Shown: piece by piece, positions 9,541 to 18,472 of the stretch
Layout of the letters: each line of letters opens with the position of its first letter
Numbering within the stretch: the stretch's first letter is position 1
Assembly: GCA_025056305.1 (NCBI GenBank)
Contig: JANWWJ010000002.1
Coordinates: 31,142-95,141 of the forward strand
Direction: 5' to 3'
DNA from: Chitinophagales bacterium
GTDB taxonomy: Bacteria > Bacteroidota > Bacteroidia > Chitinophagales > UBA10324
Length of the DNA: 64,000 bases
Made by a program: the position numbers and the translations under genes
Notes under the pieces: model-generated
Databases searched by the model: none
Seen by the model: only the letters and a program-made list of their open reading frames with translations
What the model was told of the DNA's origin: nothing

Positions 9541-10566
9541 TCAAAAGCGCGTATTGTAGATTGTTTTTCCTTTTGTGGCCGCCCGCAACAGCGACAGACT
9601 GTAACTGACCAACACCTCGTGTGTGCCTTGCGATACTTCACGCAGTGCTGTCATAGTGTAATCGTAGGAATAGCCGACACGCAATCTAGGCGTGGTCTGA
9701 AGCCCAATCCATGCCATTACGGCATCCGCAGTGAACTCATTAAAGCCACGCATACCTATTCCTGCCCACAGCAAGTTGCGGTGTTTAAATGTGAGCCCGC
9801 CTTCAAACTGCGGCTTCGAAGCGCTCATCCGCGCCACAACAAATGGTTCCATAGCAAGGCTATTGCTCAACCTCACGTTAACGTCTAAAAAGGCAACGTA
9901 TTGCACCAACGGGCGATACTGTGCTACTTGCTCTGCTTGCAGCTTGAGCGGGGCTTGAAGAAGGTTGGTGGCACTTAGTCCGGCTCTCATTCTGGGATGC
10001 ACCCAGCTAAGGCCGGCGGTAAGGTCAAAGGCAGTGCCGCCGACAACGTTAACAGGAAGGATAGGATCTTGATGATCAATGCCTGCGCTGTAGTTTCCCT
10101 GAGGAGCCCGAAGATTTTGGCCTTGCAGGCTGGCTTGCGTGAGTCCGGCCGCCAGTCCTGCTGCAAACAAGGAAGCACCCAAGCGAAGTTGATGCGCATA
10201 GCTAAACGATGCAGAGGTGAGTCGGAAAGCTCCGGTCAATGAGTGGTGCACCAAAAGACCAGTACCGGCTTTTCCGAAGGCCAGCGGCGTGTGTGCCGAC
10301 AGATATTGGATAAGGGGGCTGCCCGAAATACCTAACCATTGAACACGAGCGTGAGCCGTGAGCTCAAGTTGCTTGTTGATCCCCGCAAAAGCAGGATTTG
10401 CAACGTAGGGATGGAATGCCAACTGGGTCAACGGTGCCGACTGCTGAGCATGCGTGCGTAGGCCGGCAAGCAATAGTGCGAAACTCGCTAATGCGCTGAT
10501 GCGCTGACGAAAAAGTCGCAGCCGCTTCACTTGTGTAAAACAAACACATGTTGCTGAAAGCGGCAA
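9541..10566 (-). CDS. porP: PorP/SprF family T9SS outer-membrane protein
   Basis: PorP/SprF proteins are outer-membrane beta-barrels that link periplasmic T9SS components to the cell surface. The product has an export signal (RISALASFALLLAGLRTHAQ) followed by PLTQLAFHPYVANPAFAGI, the diagnostic PorP/SprF start in which N-P-A-x-A-G is conserved. The rest alternates hydrophobic and polar residues as in a beta-barrel. Length is 341 residues from the ATG at 10566; a GTG at 10530 would give 329 residues and a more typical signal peptide, so the start is uncertain. The gene directly precedes gldK and lies 25 bases after hemD. A second member of the family begins at 63695. Confidence 0.9.
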   Translation of the reverse strand: MPLSATCVCFTQVKRLRLFRQRISALASFALLLAGLRTHAQQSAPLTQLAFHPYVANPAFAGINKQLELTAHARVQWLGISGSPLIQYLSAHTPLAFGKAGTGLLVHHSLTGAFRLTSASFSYAHQLRLGASLFAAGLAAGLTQASLQGQNLRAPQGNYSAGIDHQDPILPVNVVGGTAFDLTAGLSWVHPRMRAGLSATNLLQAPLKLQAEQVAQYRPLVQYVAFLDVNVRLSNSLAMEPFVVARMSASKPQFEGGLTFKHRNLLWAGIGMRGFNEFTADAVMAWIGLQTTPRLRVGYSYDYTMTALREVSQGTHEVLVSYSLSLLRAATKGKTIYNTRF

Positions 10567-10591
10567 ATAATGGGTGTTGGGCTAGACAGTG

Positions 10592-11434
10592 CTAGCCCTG
10601 CTGGCTGAGGAAATGATCCAGCGCCATCGCCATAGACGGCAGCTCAGGCGTAGGTGCCATAACGGTCACTTTCAGACCTGCTTTTTGCGCTGCCTGGATC
10701 GTGGGTTCTCCGTAAGCGCCAATCAACAAATTCCGCTGTTTGAAGCCGGGAATTTTTTGCTGCAATGCTTCAATACTGATCGGAGCAAAAAAGACCAGCA
10801 TCTGATGGCGTCGCAATTCTTTCTCCCCAATGTCGGCCGGAACCGTATGAAAAAGGATTACCTCTTTGAACTCATAGTTTTTGCTACGGAAATGATCCGC
10901 AATGTCTGTGCGGTGGTGGTCAGCGCACGTGATGAGGTAACGGTCGTTGTTGTGGTGTTTGTCTATGATTTGAAGCAGCGTTTCCAATCGGCCGTCACCA
11001 AAGAACACCTTGCGCTTACGGAACAAAATGTATTTCTGTAAATACAGGGCTATAGCTTCGGTCATGCAATAATACCTGCATTCGGACGACAGCTTGACCC
11101 GCATGTCGTCACAAATCTTGAAGTACTGATCCACCAGACTGCGGCTGGTAAAAATGACCGCCGTATGTTGTTCGGGGTAAATGCGCTGGCGACGCACGTC
11201 GCGGCAACTGAGCGGTTCCAGCCGGATGAAAGGCTTAAATTCGATAGCAATGTTGTGCTTGCGCGCCAATTCAGAATAAGGGTTCCGCTCATTTTCCGGC
11301 CGCGCCTGAGCGATCAAGATCGAGCTGATCTTTTCTCTACCCTTACCGTTGAGCGCTCTTCGAGGGTTAGCACCGTTGGCAGGTGATCTTTTGCCGGCAA
11401 CAGGTTCCGAAGTTGCTTTCATTGTTTTTACCAT
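10592..11434 (-). CDS. hemD: Uroporphyrinogen-III synthase
   Basis: HemD closes hydroxymethylbilane into uroporphyrinogen III in heme synthesis. The product of about 280 residues has the weakly conserved HemD pattern of two alternating alpha/beta domains: SSILIAQARPEN near the start, AVIFTSRSLVDQYF for the first domain, and LVFFAPISIEALQ plus LLIGAYGEPTIQAAQKAG for the second. The start at 11434 overlaps the stop of the upstream DUF4271 gene by seven bases (ATGGTAA), a typical coupling; ATG 11422 is an alternative. HemD next to DUF4271 is a recurrent arrangement in Bacteroidota, which supports a call that sequence alone would make only moderately well. Confidence 0.85.
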   Translation of the reverse strand: MVKTMKATSEPVAGKRSPANGANPRRALNGKGREKISSILIAQARPENERNPYSELARKHNIAIEFKPFIRLEPLSCRDVRRQRIYPEQHTAVIFTSRSLVDQYFKICDDMRVKLSSECRYYCMTEAIALYLQKYILFRKRKVFFGDGRLETLLQIIDKHHNNDRYLITCADHHRTDIADHFRSKNYEFKEVILFHTVPADIGEKELRRHQMLVFFAPISIEALQQKIPGFKQRNLLIGAYGEPTIQAAQKAGLKVTVMAPTPELPSMAMALDHFLSQQG

Positions 11435-12261
11435 GCCATACTGAGTTGCCCCACATTCTGCGCCCACCGCACCAGGATGACGATTGGGGCAATTTCAAGG
11501 CTGCAAAGGTATAGGAAAAAATGAACTGGGCGTTGATACAGCAGGGATGTGGTCACAGAAAACCCTTTGGCGAAGCGAATCGCCACCAGCAGCATCAACA
11601 GACCAAAGGAAGCATACAGGGCCCCATCAGCCACCGGTGGGCGGGCAAAGGCAATCAGAATGACCAGCGGAAATAACACGACACCGGTTACTCGTAACAA
11701 TTGAAATTCATAATATAAAAAGTAACGTAAGGGTCCGGCGTTTGGAAGAAGCACTGAGGCGGCACGCATGTACAGATAACGGACCAAAAACAACAAGACC
11801 ATGATGCCTGACCACCACAGCGGAGCCAACCAAGGGGGATTGATCCTGACCCACTGATAACGCGTTGCAACCAAGGACATATACACTGACAAAACCATTA
11901 CTGCAAAGCCATTCATGAGCACCCAGGCTAACGGAATGCCTACGCTTAGCTCACGCTGCAGTTGCGGGTGATACCCCCAGCGCCGCAGCACCCACCCAAA
12001 TTCCTGAAACTCCGCCCGATAAATCATCCGTAAGGCGGTCAGCAAGGCGGCTAAGGCCAGCAACGTCCAGAAGAGCCAATCCTGACTCACGGTGCCTGCC
12101 GGCAAACCATGCTGCGGGCTGTACATGTCTGCGGACAGAAAAAAAGCTACACCAACTTGGGTGGCAGCATAACCGAAACTCCATGCAGCGCCCTTGCCAA
12201 ATAAGACATAAAGCTTAGAAAAATATGATAAAAGACTTATATAAAAAAGATTTAGGCTCAT
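11428..12261 (-). CDS. DUF4271 family integral membrane protein
   Basis: Membrane protein of about 277 residues with roughly six hydrophobic helices (for example SQDWLFWTLLALAALLTALR, NGFAVMVLSVYMSLVAT, LWWSGIMVLLFLVRYLYM and ALYASFGLLMLLVAIRFA). The short C-terminal stretch FFLYLCSLEIAPIVILVRW is typical of the DUF4271 family of Bacteroidota, whose function is unknown to me. The ATG at 12261 lies four bases after the stop of the Omp85-like gene; an earlier ATG would overlap that gene by 131 bases and would add a segment without membrane character. It sits between the Omp85-like gene and hemD, upstream of the T9SS core genes. A role in heme metabolism or in secretion is possible but not shown. 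Confidence 0.8.
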   Translation of the reverse strand: MSLNLFYISLLSYFSKLYVLFGKGAAWSFGYAATQVGVAFFLSADMYSPQHGLPAGTVSQDWLFWTLLALAALLTALRMIYRAEFQEFGWVLRRWGYHPQLQRELSVGIPLAWVLMNGFAVMVLSVYMSLVATRYQWVRINPPWLAPLWWSGIMVLLFLVRYLYMRAASVLLPNAGPLRYFLYYEFQLLRVTGVVLFPLVILIAFARPPVADGALYASFGLLMLLVAIRFAKGFSVTTSLLYQRPVHFFLYLCSLEIAPIVILVRWAQNVGQLSMAW

Positions 12262-12265
12262 GCCG

Positions 12266-14059
12266 TTAAAAGTAGTTGATGTATCCAAAATGAATTTTTG
12301 CCGATCGGAACTGAATGGGATTGCCGCGCTGGCGTCCCACCGCATAGTTGACTCCAAACAGGCCACTTTTGGTTTCGAAGCTGATGCCGGCGCCAAAGCC
12401 TAAGGGCCAGTCGCGCACTGGCGGCTGCTCCAATCGATTCTCGACATATGCGCCATCAAGGAACCCATACAAGTAAGAGCGACCCAACAGCACCACCCGG
12501 TATTCAGCCGTCACCAGATGATAATGCGACGCAAATATGGATAGCTCATCGAAGCCGCGGAGGCGCTGAAAGCCTCCAAGCCGGAACAGGTCGCTCAACA
12601 GCAAGGTGGGCGCATCCTGATACGCCCCGGCATAAACGAGGCGCAAACTCTGCCGCGGAAATACCGGTAAAATGCCCTCTACCTGGCCTTGTACCAAAAG
12701 CCTTGGCTGTTGTTGGGGAAAGGAGTCATACAATGAAGCAAAGCTAAACTGCGGATGCTCCGGATCGTGCAACTGCGTGATGGTCGCATTAGGTACAATA
12801 CGGCGATTCCCCACCTGTCCGCCCAGTTGAACCATCCAGCCTTTGCTGATCCCATCAGCAGCGCCTTGCCGATAAAACAACTCGGCTCCCAGCAGACTTT
12901 CCCGACTGTCCAAATAAGGCGGCAATTTCAGGGTTTGAATGATTTGCATCGTATCCAGCGAGATAATGCTCACGGTGTTGCGGCCGGCATAGAAGCGCAC
13001 AAAGCGGTTGGCATCAAAAAAATACTTGACACCGCCGCGAAGCCGAACGTCAACGTATTGGGAATCGTTGCGCAGCAGATAGAAAGACCCTTCGGCACCA
13101 AAAGGCAGGCGAAAAGGATAAGGATATTCACCCTGTAACAGAGTTTGAGCTGAGCGGGTATTTAAACGGCTAAAAGAAAACCTTAATTGTTCGCCGCGGC
13201 CAAAACTGTTCCTAAGGTCCAGATCTGCTTCACCGGTAAGCAAGAGGCGGCCTCCGGGTAAGCTGTTTGGCAAAAGCCCCAAGACCACATTAACGCGAGA
13301 AGCATTTTTTCGCTGGAGCGCCAACACCAGCCTGGCACGATCCTGAACAAAAAGTACCTGCGGTGCTGCAGTCAGAGTCAGATAAGGCAATTGCTGAAGG
13401 CGTTGTCCGGCCTGAAGGATTAGCGACTCCTTGTAAGGCTGCGGGAGGTTTAAACCTAAATATCCCTCAAGAAACGAGGTAGAAATTCGCACGTTTCCAT
13501 TTAAATCAATACCCTCTAACTGGATGCGTTGCCGAAGGTTCAGGGACAGGGCTGCATGCAAGCCGCTGCTGTCTGCCCTGAGACTGTCAAGGGTGGCTAC
13601 GGCAAACGGATATCCATGATTTTCGCAGTGGGCTACCAGCCCTTCCAACAGTTCGAATACAGCAGAGGGCGACACTGGCTTGCCCGTAAAATCAGAAAGG
13701 CGGAAGCCCGCACGCCGCAACACCAGGGGATCAACATTGCCCGGACGCAGTGTGACCCACTTCCATTGGGATCCTATGTGTAAATGCACGATGAGCTGAA
13801 GCGAATCAACATGCAGGGATAGAGGCGCCGCTTCAAGGTAGCCGGCATCATAAAGTCGGCGCATGAGTTGCTCTACTTCCTTTCGCCGGCTGAGCGTGTC
13901 GGGAAAATCTTTTCGGTAAGAAAATTGACGGGCCAACAGCAAGCTATCTTTACCATTTGCCTTGATGTGTAAGGTATAGGGACGCTGGGCATGGGCAGTA
14001 AATGCAAAAAGACAAAAAAGCACACCTGCAAGTACTTTGGATTGATGACACCCGGTCAT
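12266..14059 (-). CDS. Omp85/TamA-like outer-membrane protein with POTRA region
   Basis: Predicted outer-membrane protein of 597 residues with a signal peptide (VLAGVLFCLFAFTAHAQ). The first 270 residues look like POTRA repeats (the RRAGFRLSDFTGKPV and LNGNVRISTSFLEGYLG stretches). The C-terminal part is a beta-barrel with the Omp85-type motif GGFQRLRGF followed by AEYRVVLLGRSYLYGFLDGAYV and a final aromatic residue (FGYINYF). It belongs to the Omp85 superfamily but is too short for BamA, so a TamA-, ShlB- or BamL-like exporter is more likely. It is the first gene of the run that ends with gldN, and it is divergent from hemW with only 38 bases between the starts. The link with the T9SS genes is by position only. 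Confidence 0.8.
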   Translation of the reverse strand: MTGCHQSKVLAGVLFCLFAFTAHAQRPYTLHIKANGKDSLLLARQFSYRKDFPDTLSRRKEVEQLMRRLYDAGYLEAAPLSLHVDSLQLIVHLHIGSQWKWVTLRPGNVDPLVLRRAGFRLSDFTGKPVSPSAVFELLEGLVAHCENHGYPFAVATLDSLRADSSGLHAALSLNLRQRIQLEGIDLNGNVRISTSFLEGYLGLNLPQPYKESLILQAGQRLQQLPYLTLTAAPQVLFVQDRARLVLALQRKNASRVNVVLGLLPNSLPGGRLLLTGEADLDLRNSFGRGEQLRFSFSRLNTRSAQTLLQGEYPYPFRLPFGAEGSFYLLRNDSQYVDVRLRGGVKYFFDANRFVRFYAGRNTVSIISLDTMQIIQTLKLPPYLDSRESLLGAELFYRQGAADGISKGWMVQLGGQVGNRRIVPNATITQLHDPEHPQFSFASLYDSFPQQQPRLLVQGQVEGILPVFPRQSLRLVYAGAYQDAPTLLLSDLFRLGGFQRLRGFDELSIFASHYHLVTAEYRVVLLGRSYLYGFLDGAYVENRLEQPPVRDWPLGFGAGISFETKSGLFGVNYAVGRQRGNPIQFRSAKIHFGYINYF

Positions 14060-14097
14060 TCCCTGTCAGTCCAAAGCCAAAATTCCAGATAATTTCC

Positions 14098-15228
14098 ATG
14101 GCGGGTATTTATGTACACATTCCCTACTGCAAGCAGGCTTGTCATTACTGTAACTTTTTTTTCAGCACCAACCCCAAAAGCCGGGACGAGCTGATTGCAG
14201 CCTTATGTCGCGAAGCGGCCTTGCAAAAAGATTTTTTACCTTCTGCCATTGTCGAAACGATTTATGTGGGTGGTGGAACACCTTCGCTGCTTTCATACGA
14301 GCAGCTTGCCCGGTTATTTGATGCCTTGGCCCGAAATTTCTCTATAGCTGCCAATGCAGAAATAACCTTAGAGGCTAATCCCGACGACTTGAATGAAGCA
14401 TATCTAAAACAGCTTAGGAACTTATTCATCAATCGGCTCAGCATCGGAATTCAGTCATTCGACGATGCCACTTTAAGAATGTTGAACCGGCCGCACGACA
14501 GCCAACATGCCATCCGGGCGGTGTGGGCAGCCCTGGATGCTGGCTTTGACAACATAAATGCAGATTTTTTATATGGATTGCCGCATTTATCTCTTCAAGG
14601 GTGGAAAAGCACTTTAGAACAAGCATTAAGCCTGCCGGTTACACATCTGAGCTGTTATGCCTTGACCATAGAGCCGCGCACTGTCTTTGCTCATTGGCAA
14701 AAAAGCGGCCGGTGGCAGCCCGCCGACGAGGAAACGGTGGCCTGCCAAATGGAACTCATGATGTCCTTTATGGAACAAGCCGGTTGGCTGCATTACGAAA
14801 TTTCCAACTTTGCCAAAAGTGCTCAATGCATCAGCCGCCACAACAGTGCCTACTGGCTTGGGAAACCTTACCTGGGCCTCGGTCCATCTGCTCATTCATT
14901 TATTGGCACCTCACGCCAATGGAATGTGAGCAATATTCATAAATACATTTCTGCTATTTCCGAGGGCTATATCCCCTGTACCCGAGAAGAGCTCACCCCC
15001 GTCCAGCGCGTGAATGAACGGTTGTTGACTGAATTGCGCACATGTTGGGGTGTAGATCTGAGTTCTTTTTCCAATGAAATCCAAAAACACCTCATGGAAC
15101 GAGGCAAGCCCTTTCTCGAGGGGGGATGGCTTCGTCTCCATGAAGACCGACTTCAGCTTACCAAGGCAGGAAAACTCATTGCAGATAAAATTGTACTTGA
15201 CCTAATGTTAGACTACGTTGAGGCCTAA
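14098..15228 (+). CDS. hemW: HemW-like radical SAM protein
   Basis: HemW is a radical SAM protein related to coproporphyrinogen III dehydrogenase (HemN) and is thought to act as a heme chaperone. I use the ATG at 14098 (376 residues), which gives the standard start MAGIYVHIPYCKQACHYCNF; the three Cys of CxxxCxxC bind the 4Fe-4S cluster. YVGGGTPSLL near residue 57 is the family SAM-binding glycine motif, and SIGIQSFDD and HLSCYALTIEP follow. The C-terminal HemW domain is present (SYWLGKPYLGLGPSAHSF). Upstream in-frame codons lie within the divergent Omp85-like gene and are not needed. It is convergent with the next gene, with nine bases between stops. Confidence 0.92.
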   Translation: MAGIYVHIPYCKQACHYCNFFFSTNPKSRDELIAALCREAALQKDFLPSAIVETIYVGGGTPSLLSYEQLARLFDALARNFSIAANAEITLEANPDDLNEAYLKQLRNLFINRLSIGIQSFDDATLRMLNRPHDSQHAIRAVWAALDAGFDNINADFLYGLPHLSLQGWKSTLEQALSLPVTHLSCYALTIEPRTVFAHWQKSGRWQPADEETVACQMELMMSFMEQAGWLHYEISNFAKSAQCISRHNSAYWLGKPYLGLGPSAHSFIGTSRQWNVSNIHKYISAISEGYIPCTREELTPVQRVNERLLTELRTCWGVDLSSFSNEIQKHLMERGKPFLEGGWLRLHEDRLQLTKAGKLIADKIVLDLMLDYVEA

Positions 15229-15237
15229 AGCCTGCAC

Positions 15238-17376
15238 CTAAGGCAAGAGCAGAATGTTTTGCGTTAAGGTTTCATGTTCTGCGGTAACCTTAATCAAATA
15301 CAAACCTGAAGCCAATGGCTTGCCTGAGGCGTCACATCCATCCCATCGAAACTGATGCATTCCTTGGTCGAGCGTCCCTTGAAAAAGAAGGTTTACCAAA
15401 GCTCCATCTGTCCGATGTACGGCCAGGCGTACTGCCTTAGACGTCGGGACAAACAGACTTATCTCTGACGTGCTCGTTGTTGGGTTGGGCGCAACAGTTA
15501 GCTGTAAAGACCTGGAATCTTTGGATTCGGAGGTAGTTTTTGAATTGCACGGACCAAGGTTCTGGGTAACGATGTTAACGACAATAGTTGAACCGGATTT
15601 GAAAAACTTAACCTTCGGTATAGTGACCGGTCCTCCAGTGTACACAAAGCTGCCGGACTCGAGTATAGTTCCGTCGTCATCGATGTTAAACCAGTTAAGG
15701 GTTTGGCCCGATAATGGCTTAAATTGTTGCGTGCGGCGCAGGATCAGGTCGGCACGGCAGGTGTCGAATTGACGGCTGTCGGCAACACCTCCTTTGTAAA
15801 AGGTGCGCAGAAAACAGTAAATGCTGTACGAGCACGGATTATCAACGATGCTGGTGTGGTCCCAATCCATGTAAGCATTATAGGCACCGTAGGGATCACC
15901 GTTTGAGGCGCTGCCGTTGCCGGGGTTATGGTTGCTAGTACTAAAGCAGAAAGCCGGGTATGATTTGTTGTTGGCAAACCGAAGAAAGTCAGGAAAGGTT
16001 TCGGCATCGGTGAAATCTGCCTGGTTGCCATTGTGTTTTCTCCGGTCCCAATACCAAAGGCCCCCATGCGGATAACGGTTCAGCGTATCGTACCAAAAAA
16101 TAGATCCAACCCACCCGATTTTCGTGTCGTTTCGGCCATGTATGCCTTGCCCAAAAGGTATGTGCGCATTTTTATGCATATTGTAATAGGTGCGAGCATC
16201 GGTAAAATCCCATATCAAAATTGAATCGTTGGTGCCGGGATAGGTTACGTCTGTAGGGAGGTTACTGCTGGCCTTGCAAAAAGTATGTTCGCGTCGGTCG
16301 CCATTCACCGTTTTGTAAAAAACAGGAGCGACGATCACGTAAAAGGCGGAGACGATGTCTGGGTTGTTCAGAGCGGTGATTAAAGCGCCAAAGCCATTAT
16401 GCGATTTTCCTCTAAAATACACACGATTACTGTCCACCCCAGGTTGACGACGGGCCCACAGCAAAATTTCCCGCAGCCGCTTTTGTGTAAACGTATGCAC
16501 CACCCCACTGGTCACTATCGGATTTAAGTAATTGGGCACATACATATTGTAACTGTTGTTATAGCCTATCCAATACGTGTTGCTGCCATTGGGCAGCCAA
16601 TCGTCGGGTTGCAACATGTTGCAGTTGCTGCACAAATCACTACTTATCTTTTTCAAAGGGCTCTGATCGGCAAACTGAACGAACAAGGGTTGTCCTTCGG
16701 CGTTTCCGCGTTTTTGTAAGGTAAACAAGTAGCCAAAACTGCCCACGTTGTTAAAAGCTGGCCACAGCGGACTACTGTGGTTGTCACCCCAGATTACATA
16801 TTCATAGCTGATGTCGCCATTGCTTTGATTGGTAATGGTCTGCAGCACCGGCTGCGGCTTAGCCACCTGTTCCTGGATGCCGTACAATAAAGAATTGCCG
16901 CCCAAGATGAGGGTTTTGTCTTCAATACCGGTGGTCAAATCGGTTACGGTAACGGCATAATAAAAGGTGCCGTTGTGCGTGGAGGTAGCAACGTACAAGC
17001 CACGGTCGGAGGCCAAGGCACTTTGACCTTCTGTGATGACATAGTAAAAATCTTTATTCTTTAATGTGCTTTTACGTACGTTTTTTCCAGAATAGTCACG
17101 TACAAAACCACGGTAGGTGCTGCTGTTTAAATGGGCAGGATCCACTATGGGTTCAGTGGAGCGGTAGAGGTTGTATTGAAGATTTAAAGCACCCGGGTTT
17201 TTCCAGGTCAGAAATACTTGTCCGCTGCGGTAAAAGCCAGTGAGTTCAGTCACTACATATGCTCCAGTATCTTGCCACGGCCAAAGCACCCCCAAAAGGG
17301 CAAGTTCAAAAACACGTTTACTTCTTTGTAAAAATGTTTCCAGACGATTTTTGAGCAAGCTGGAGTGGGTAGGCAT
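15238..17376 (-). CDS. Secreted hydrolase-like protein with FlgD-like T9SS sorting domain
   Basis: Secreted protein of 712 residues. After a short hydrophobic leader it has a fibronectin III-like region (residues about 40-115: VTELTGFYRSGQVFLTWKNP). The middle section resembles an alpha/beta-hydrolase, with a nucleophile-elbow-like motif VYFRGKSHNGFGALIT near Ser325 preceded by KRLREILLWARRQPGVDSNR, as in esterase or prolyl-oligopeptidase-type enzymes. The last 90 residues form a sorting domain (LQLTVAPNPTTSTSEISL, then WDGCDASGKPLASGLYLIKV) with the FlgD-like pattern, which predicts T9SS export and surface anchoring. The substrate cannot be assigned; the other catalytic residues (Asp, His) are not certain. 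The signal peptide is unusual (FELALLGVLWPWQDTGA). Confidence 0.75.
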   Translation of the reverse strand: MPTHSSLLKNRLETFLQRSKRVFELALLGVLWPWQDTGAYVVTELTGFYRSGQVFLTWKNPGALNLQYNLYRSTEPIVDPAHLNSSTYRGFVRDYSGKNVRKSTLKNKDFYYVITEGQSALASDRGLYVATSTHNGTFYYAVTVTDLTTGIEDKTLILGGNSLLYGIQEQVAKPQPVLQTITNQSNGDISYEYVIWGDNHSSPLWPAFNNVGSFGYLFTLQKRGNAEGQPLFVQFADQSPLKKISSDLCSNCNMLQPDDWLPNGSNTYWIGYNNSYNMYVPNYLNPIVTSGVVHTFTQKRLREILLWARRQPGVDSNRVYFRGKSHNGFGALITALNNPDIVSAFYVIVAPVFYKTVNGDRREHTFCKASSNLPTDVTYPGTNDSILIWDFTDARTYYNMHKNAHIPFGQGIHGRNDTKIGWVGSIFWYDTLNRYPHGGLWYWDRRKHNGNQADFTDAETFPDFLRFANNKSYPAFCFSTSNHNPGNGSASNGDPYGAYNAYMDWDHTSIVDNPCSYSIYCFLRTFYKGGVADSRQFDTCRADLILRRTQQFKPLSGQTLNWFNIDDDGTILESGSFVYTGGPVTIPKVKFFKSGSTIVVNIVTQNLGPCNSKTTSESKDSRSLQLTVAPNPTTSTSEISLFVPTSKAVRLAVHRTDGALVNLLFQGTLDQGMHQFRWDGCDASGKPLASGLYLIKVTAEHETLTQNILLLP

Positions 17377-17689
17377 GGGCTTTAAGGGATTAAAATGAAG
17401 AGTTCTCGAAAATTTAATTTTTTATCTGTAGCAATTTATTTGCGCTGGGTCGGCTCTGAGACCTCTAAATTTTTTTTCCTGCTTCGTCTTTGAAAACGAC
17501 TCATAAATTCCTTACAATTTAATGTTGTAAGCATTCATGCGTGCTCAACAGCCTCAAAACTGATTTTTTGAAAAAAGGAAACTAAAGCCACTGCTGCACT
17601 TACGAGCCAATGGCTTGCCTTAATACGATGCGAACCCGCTCAGAGTTTCACTTTACCCAAGGAAATGTAGGCGCTCCACCTCTTGTTAT
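17377..17689. other. 313-base gap between T9SS cargo gene and Crp/Fnr gene
   Basis: AT-rich intergenic DNA without an open frame. The only structure seen is the inverted repeat at 17511-17531, listed separately. It contains the promoter region of the hydrolase-like gene and the end of the sulfur-island transcript. Confidence 0.5.
17511..17531. repeat. Inverted repeat CTTACAA-N7-TTGTAAG
   Basis: Perfect 7-bp arms separated by seven bases, 135 bases upstream of the hydrolase-like T9SS cargo gene and 159 bases beyond the stop of the Crp/Fnr gene. No T-run follows, so it is better explained as a protein-binding palindrome than as a terminator. Whether the adjacent Crp/Fnr protein binds it is not known. 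Confidence 0.4.
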
Positions 17690-18349
17690 TCACGTAACAG
17701 CAGCATCGTCTGAAAAAAATGGACGAAGCAACTTGATCTCGTTCCGATATAAAATAAGTTGATTAAGGTTTTCAAATTGTTTCAAAATTCGTGAAACCAC
17801 AACACGCGTAGTGCCCAGATCCGAGGCGATTTGCTGATGCGAAACCTTGACCACACTACTTTGCGCATGACGGCTTTTGTCAATCAAGTAATTTTTTACC
17901 CGCTGATCCAGATTGCCAAAAGCAATTAGATCGATGGAATGCAACAGCTCATTGAACCTATGTATGAAACTGTCGAAAATGTAAGAACGCCACGACGCAT
18001 ACTTGCAGAGCCATTCATCCAGCTTTTGGTGAGGAATGGCCAACAACTGGCCATCTTCTTCTGCAATGGCTTTTACCTCGCTTTTGCGCGAATGCATGCA
18101 ACAACTGTACGCCATGCTGCAACTATCGGCTGCTGAGAGGTAATACAACAAAATCTCTTTCCCCGATTTTTCCATGCGGTAAACCTTAACTGTACCCCTC
18201 AGAATGATGGGCATGGCACGGATGTATTTGCCGTAATCGATAATTAGATCGCCTTCATGAAAGTCTTTGAACTCCCCATGCTGCAGCATCTCTTGCAACA
18301 ACGGTTCTTCAAAAAGATTTTTCAGCGATGAGAGGGATGCTGACTGCAT
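17690..18349 (-). CDS. Crp/Fnr family transcription regulator of the sulfur island
   Basis: 219-residue regulator with an N-terminal cyclic-nucleotide-binding-type beta roll (DFHEGDLIIDYGKYIRAMPI to about residue 120) and a C-terminal winged helix of the Crp type, in which VKVSHQQIASDLGTTRVVVSRILK is the recognition unit. A Cys group, DSCSMAYSCCMHS near residues 75-87, could serve as a redox or sulfur sensor, but I see no Fnr-type 4Fe-4S pattern at the N-terminus. It is the last gene of the ten-gene minus-strand island, 123 bases downstream of the DsrE-like gene, and so may have its own promoter. Regulation of the island by this protein is inferred from position. Confidence 0.88.
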   Translation of the reverse strand: MQSASLSSLKNLFEEPLLQEMLQHGEFKDFHEGDLIIDYGKYIRAMPIILRGTVKVYRMEKSGKEILLYYLSAADSCSMAYSCCMHSRKSEVKAIAEEDGQLLAIPHQKLDEWLCKYASWRSYIFDSFIHRFNELLHSIDLIAFGNLDQRVKNYLIDKSRHAQSSVVKVSHQQIASDLGTTRVVVSRILKQFENLNQLILYRNEIKLLRPFFSDDAAVT

Positions 18350-18367
18350 GTGTAATTGCTAGCTGTT

Positions 18368-18375
18368 CAAAAATA
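18368..18375 (-). promoter_or_regulatory. Possible -7 element of the Crp/Fnr gene
   Basis: Read on the minus strand this is TATTTTTG, an exact TAnnTTTG match, 19 bases upstream of the Crp/Fnr start at 18349. A TTTTGG stretch further upstream lies too close for a standard -33 element, so the call is weak. The same site overlaps an imperfect palindrome, GCTGTT-CAAA-AATAGC, which may be an operator. Confidence 0.3.
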
Positions 18376-18472
18376 GCAGATCAGGGCCAAAAGCCCTTGC
18401 ATGAACTCGAAAATCCGGCTTCAGGCTTACACGGCAGGAGGATAGAGCTCCGCTTCTAACGAGATCAGGCAA

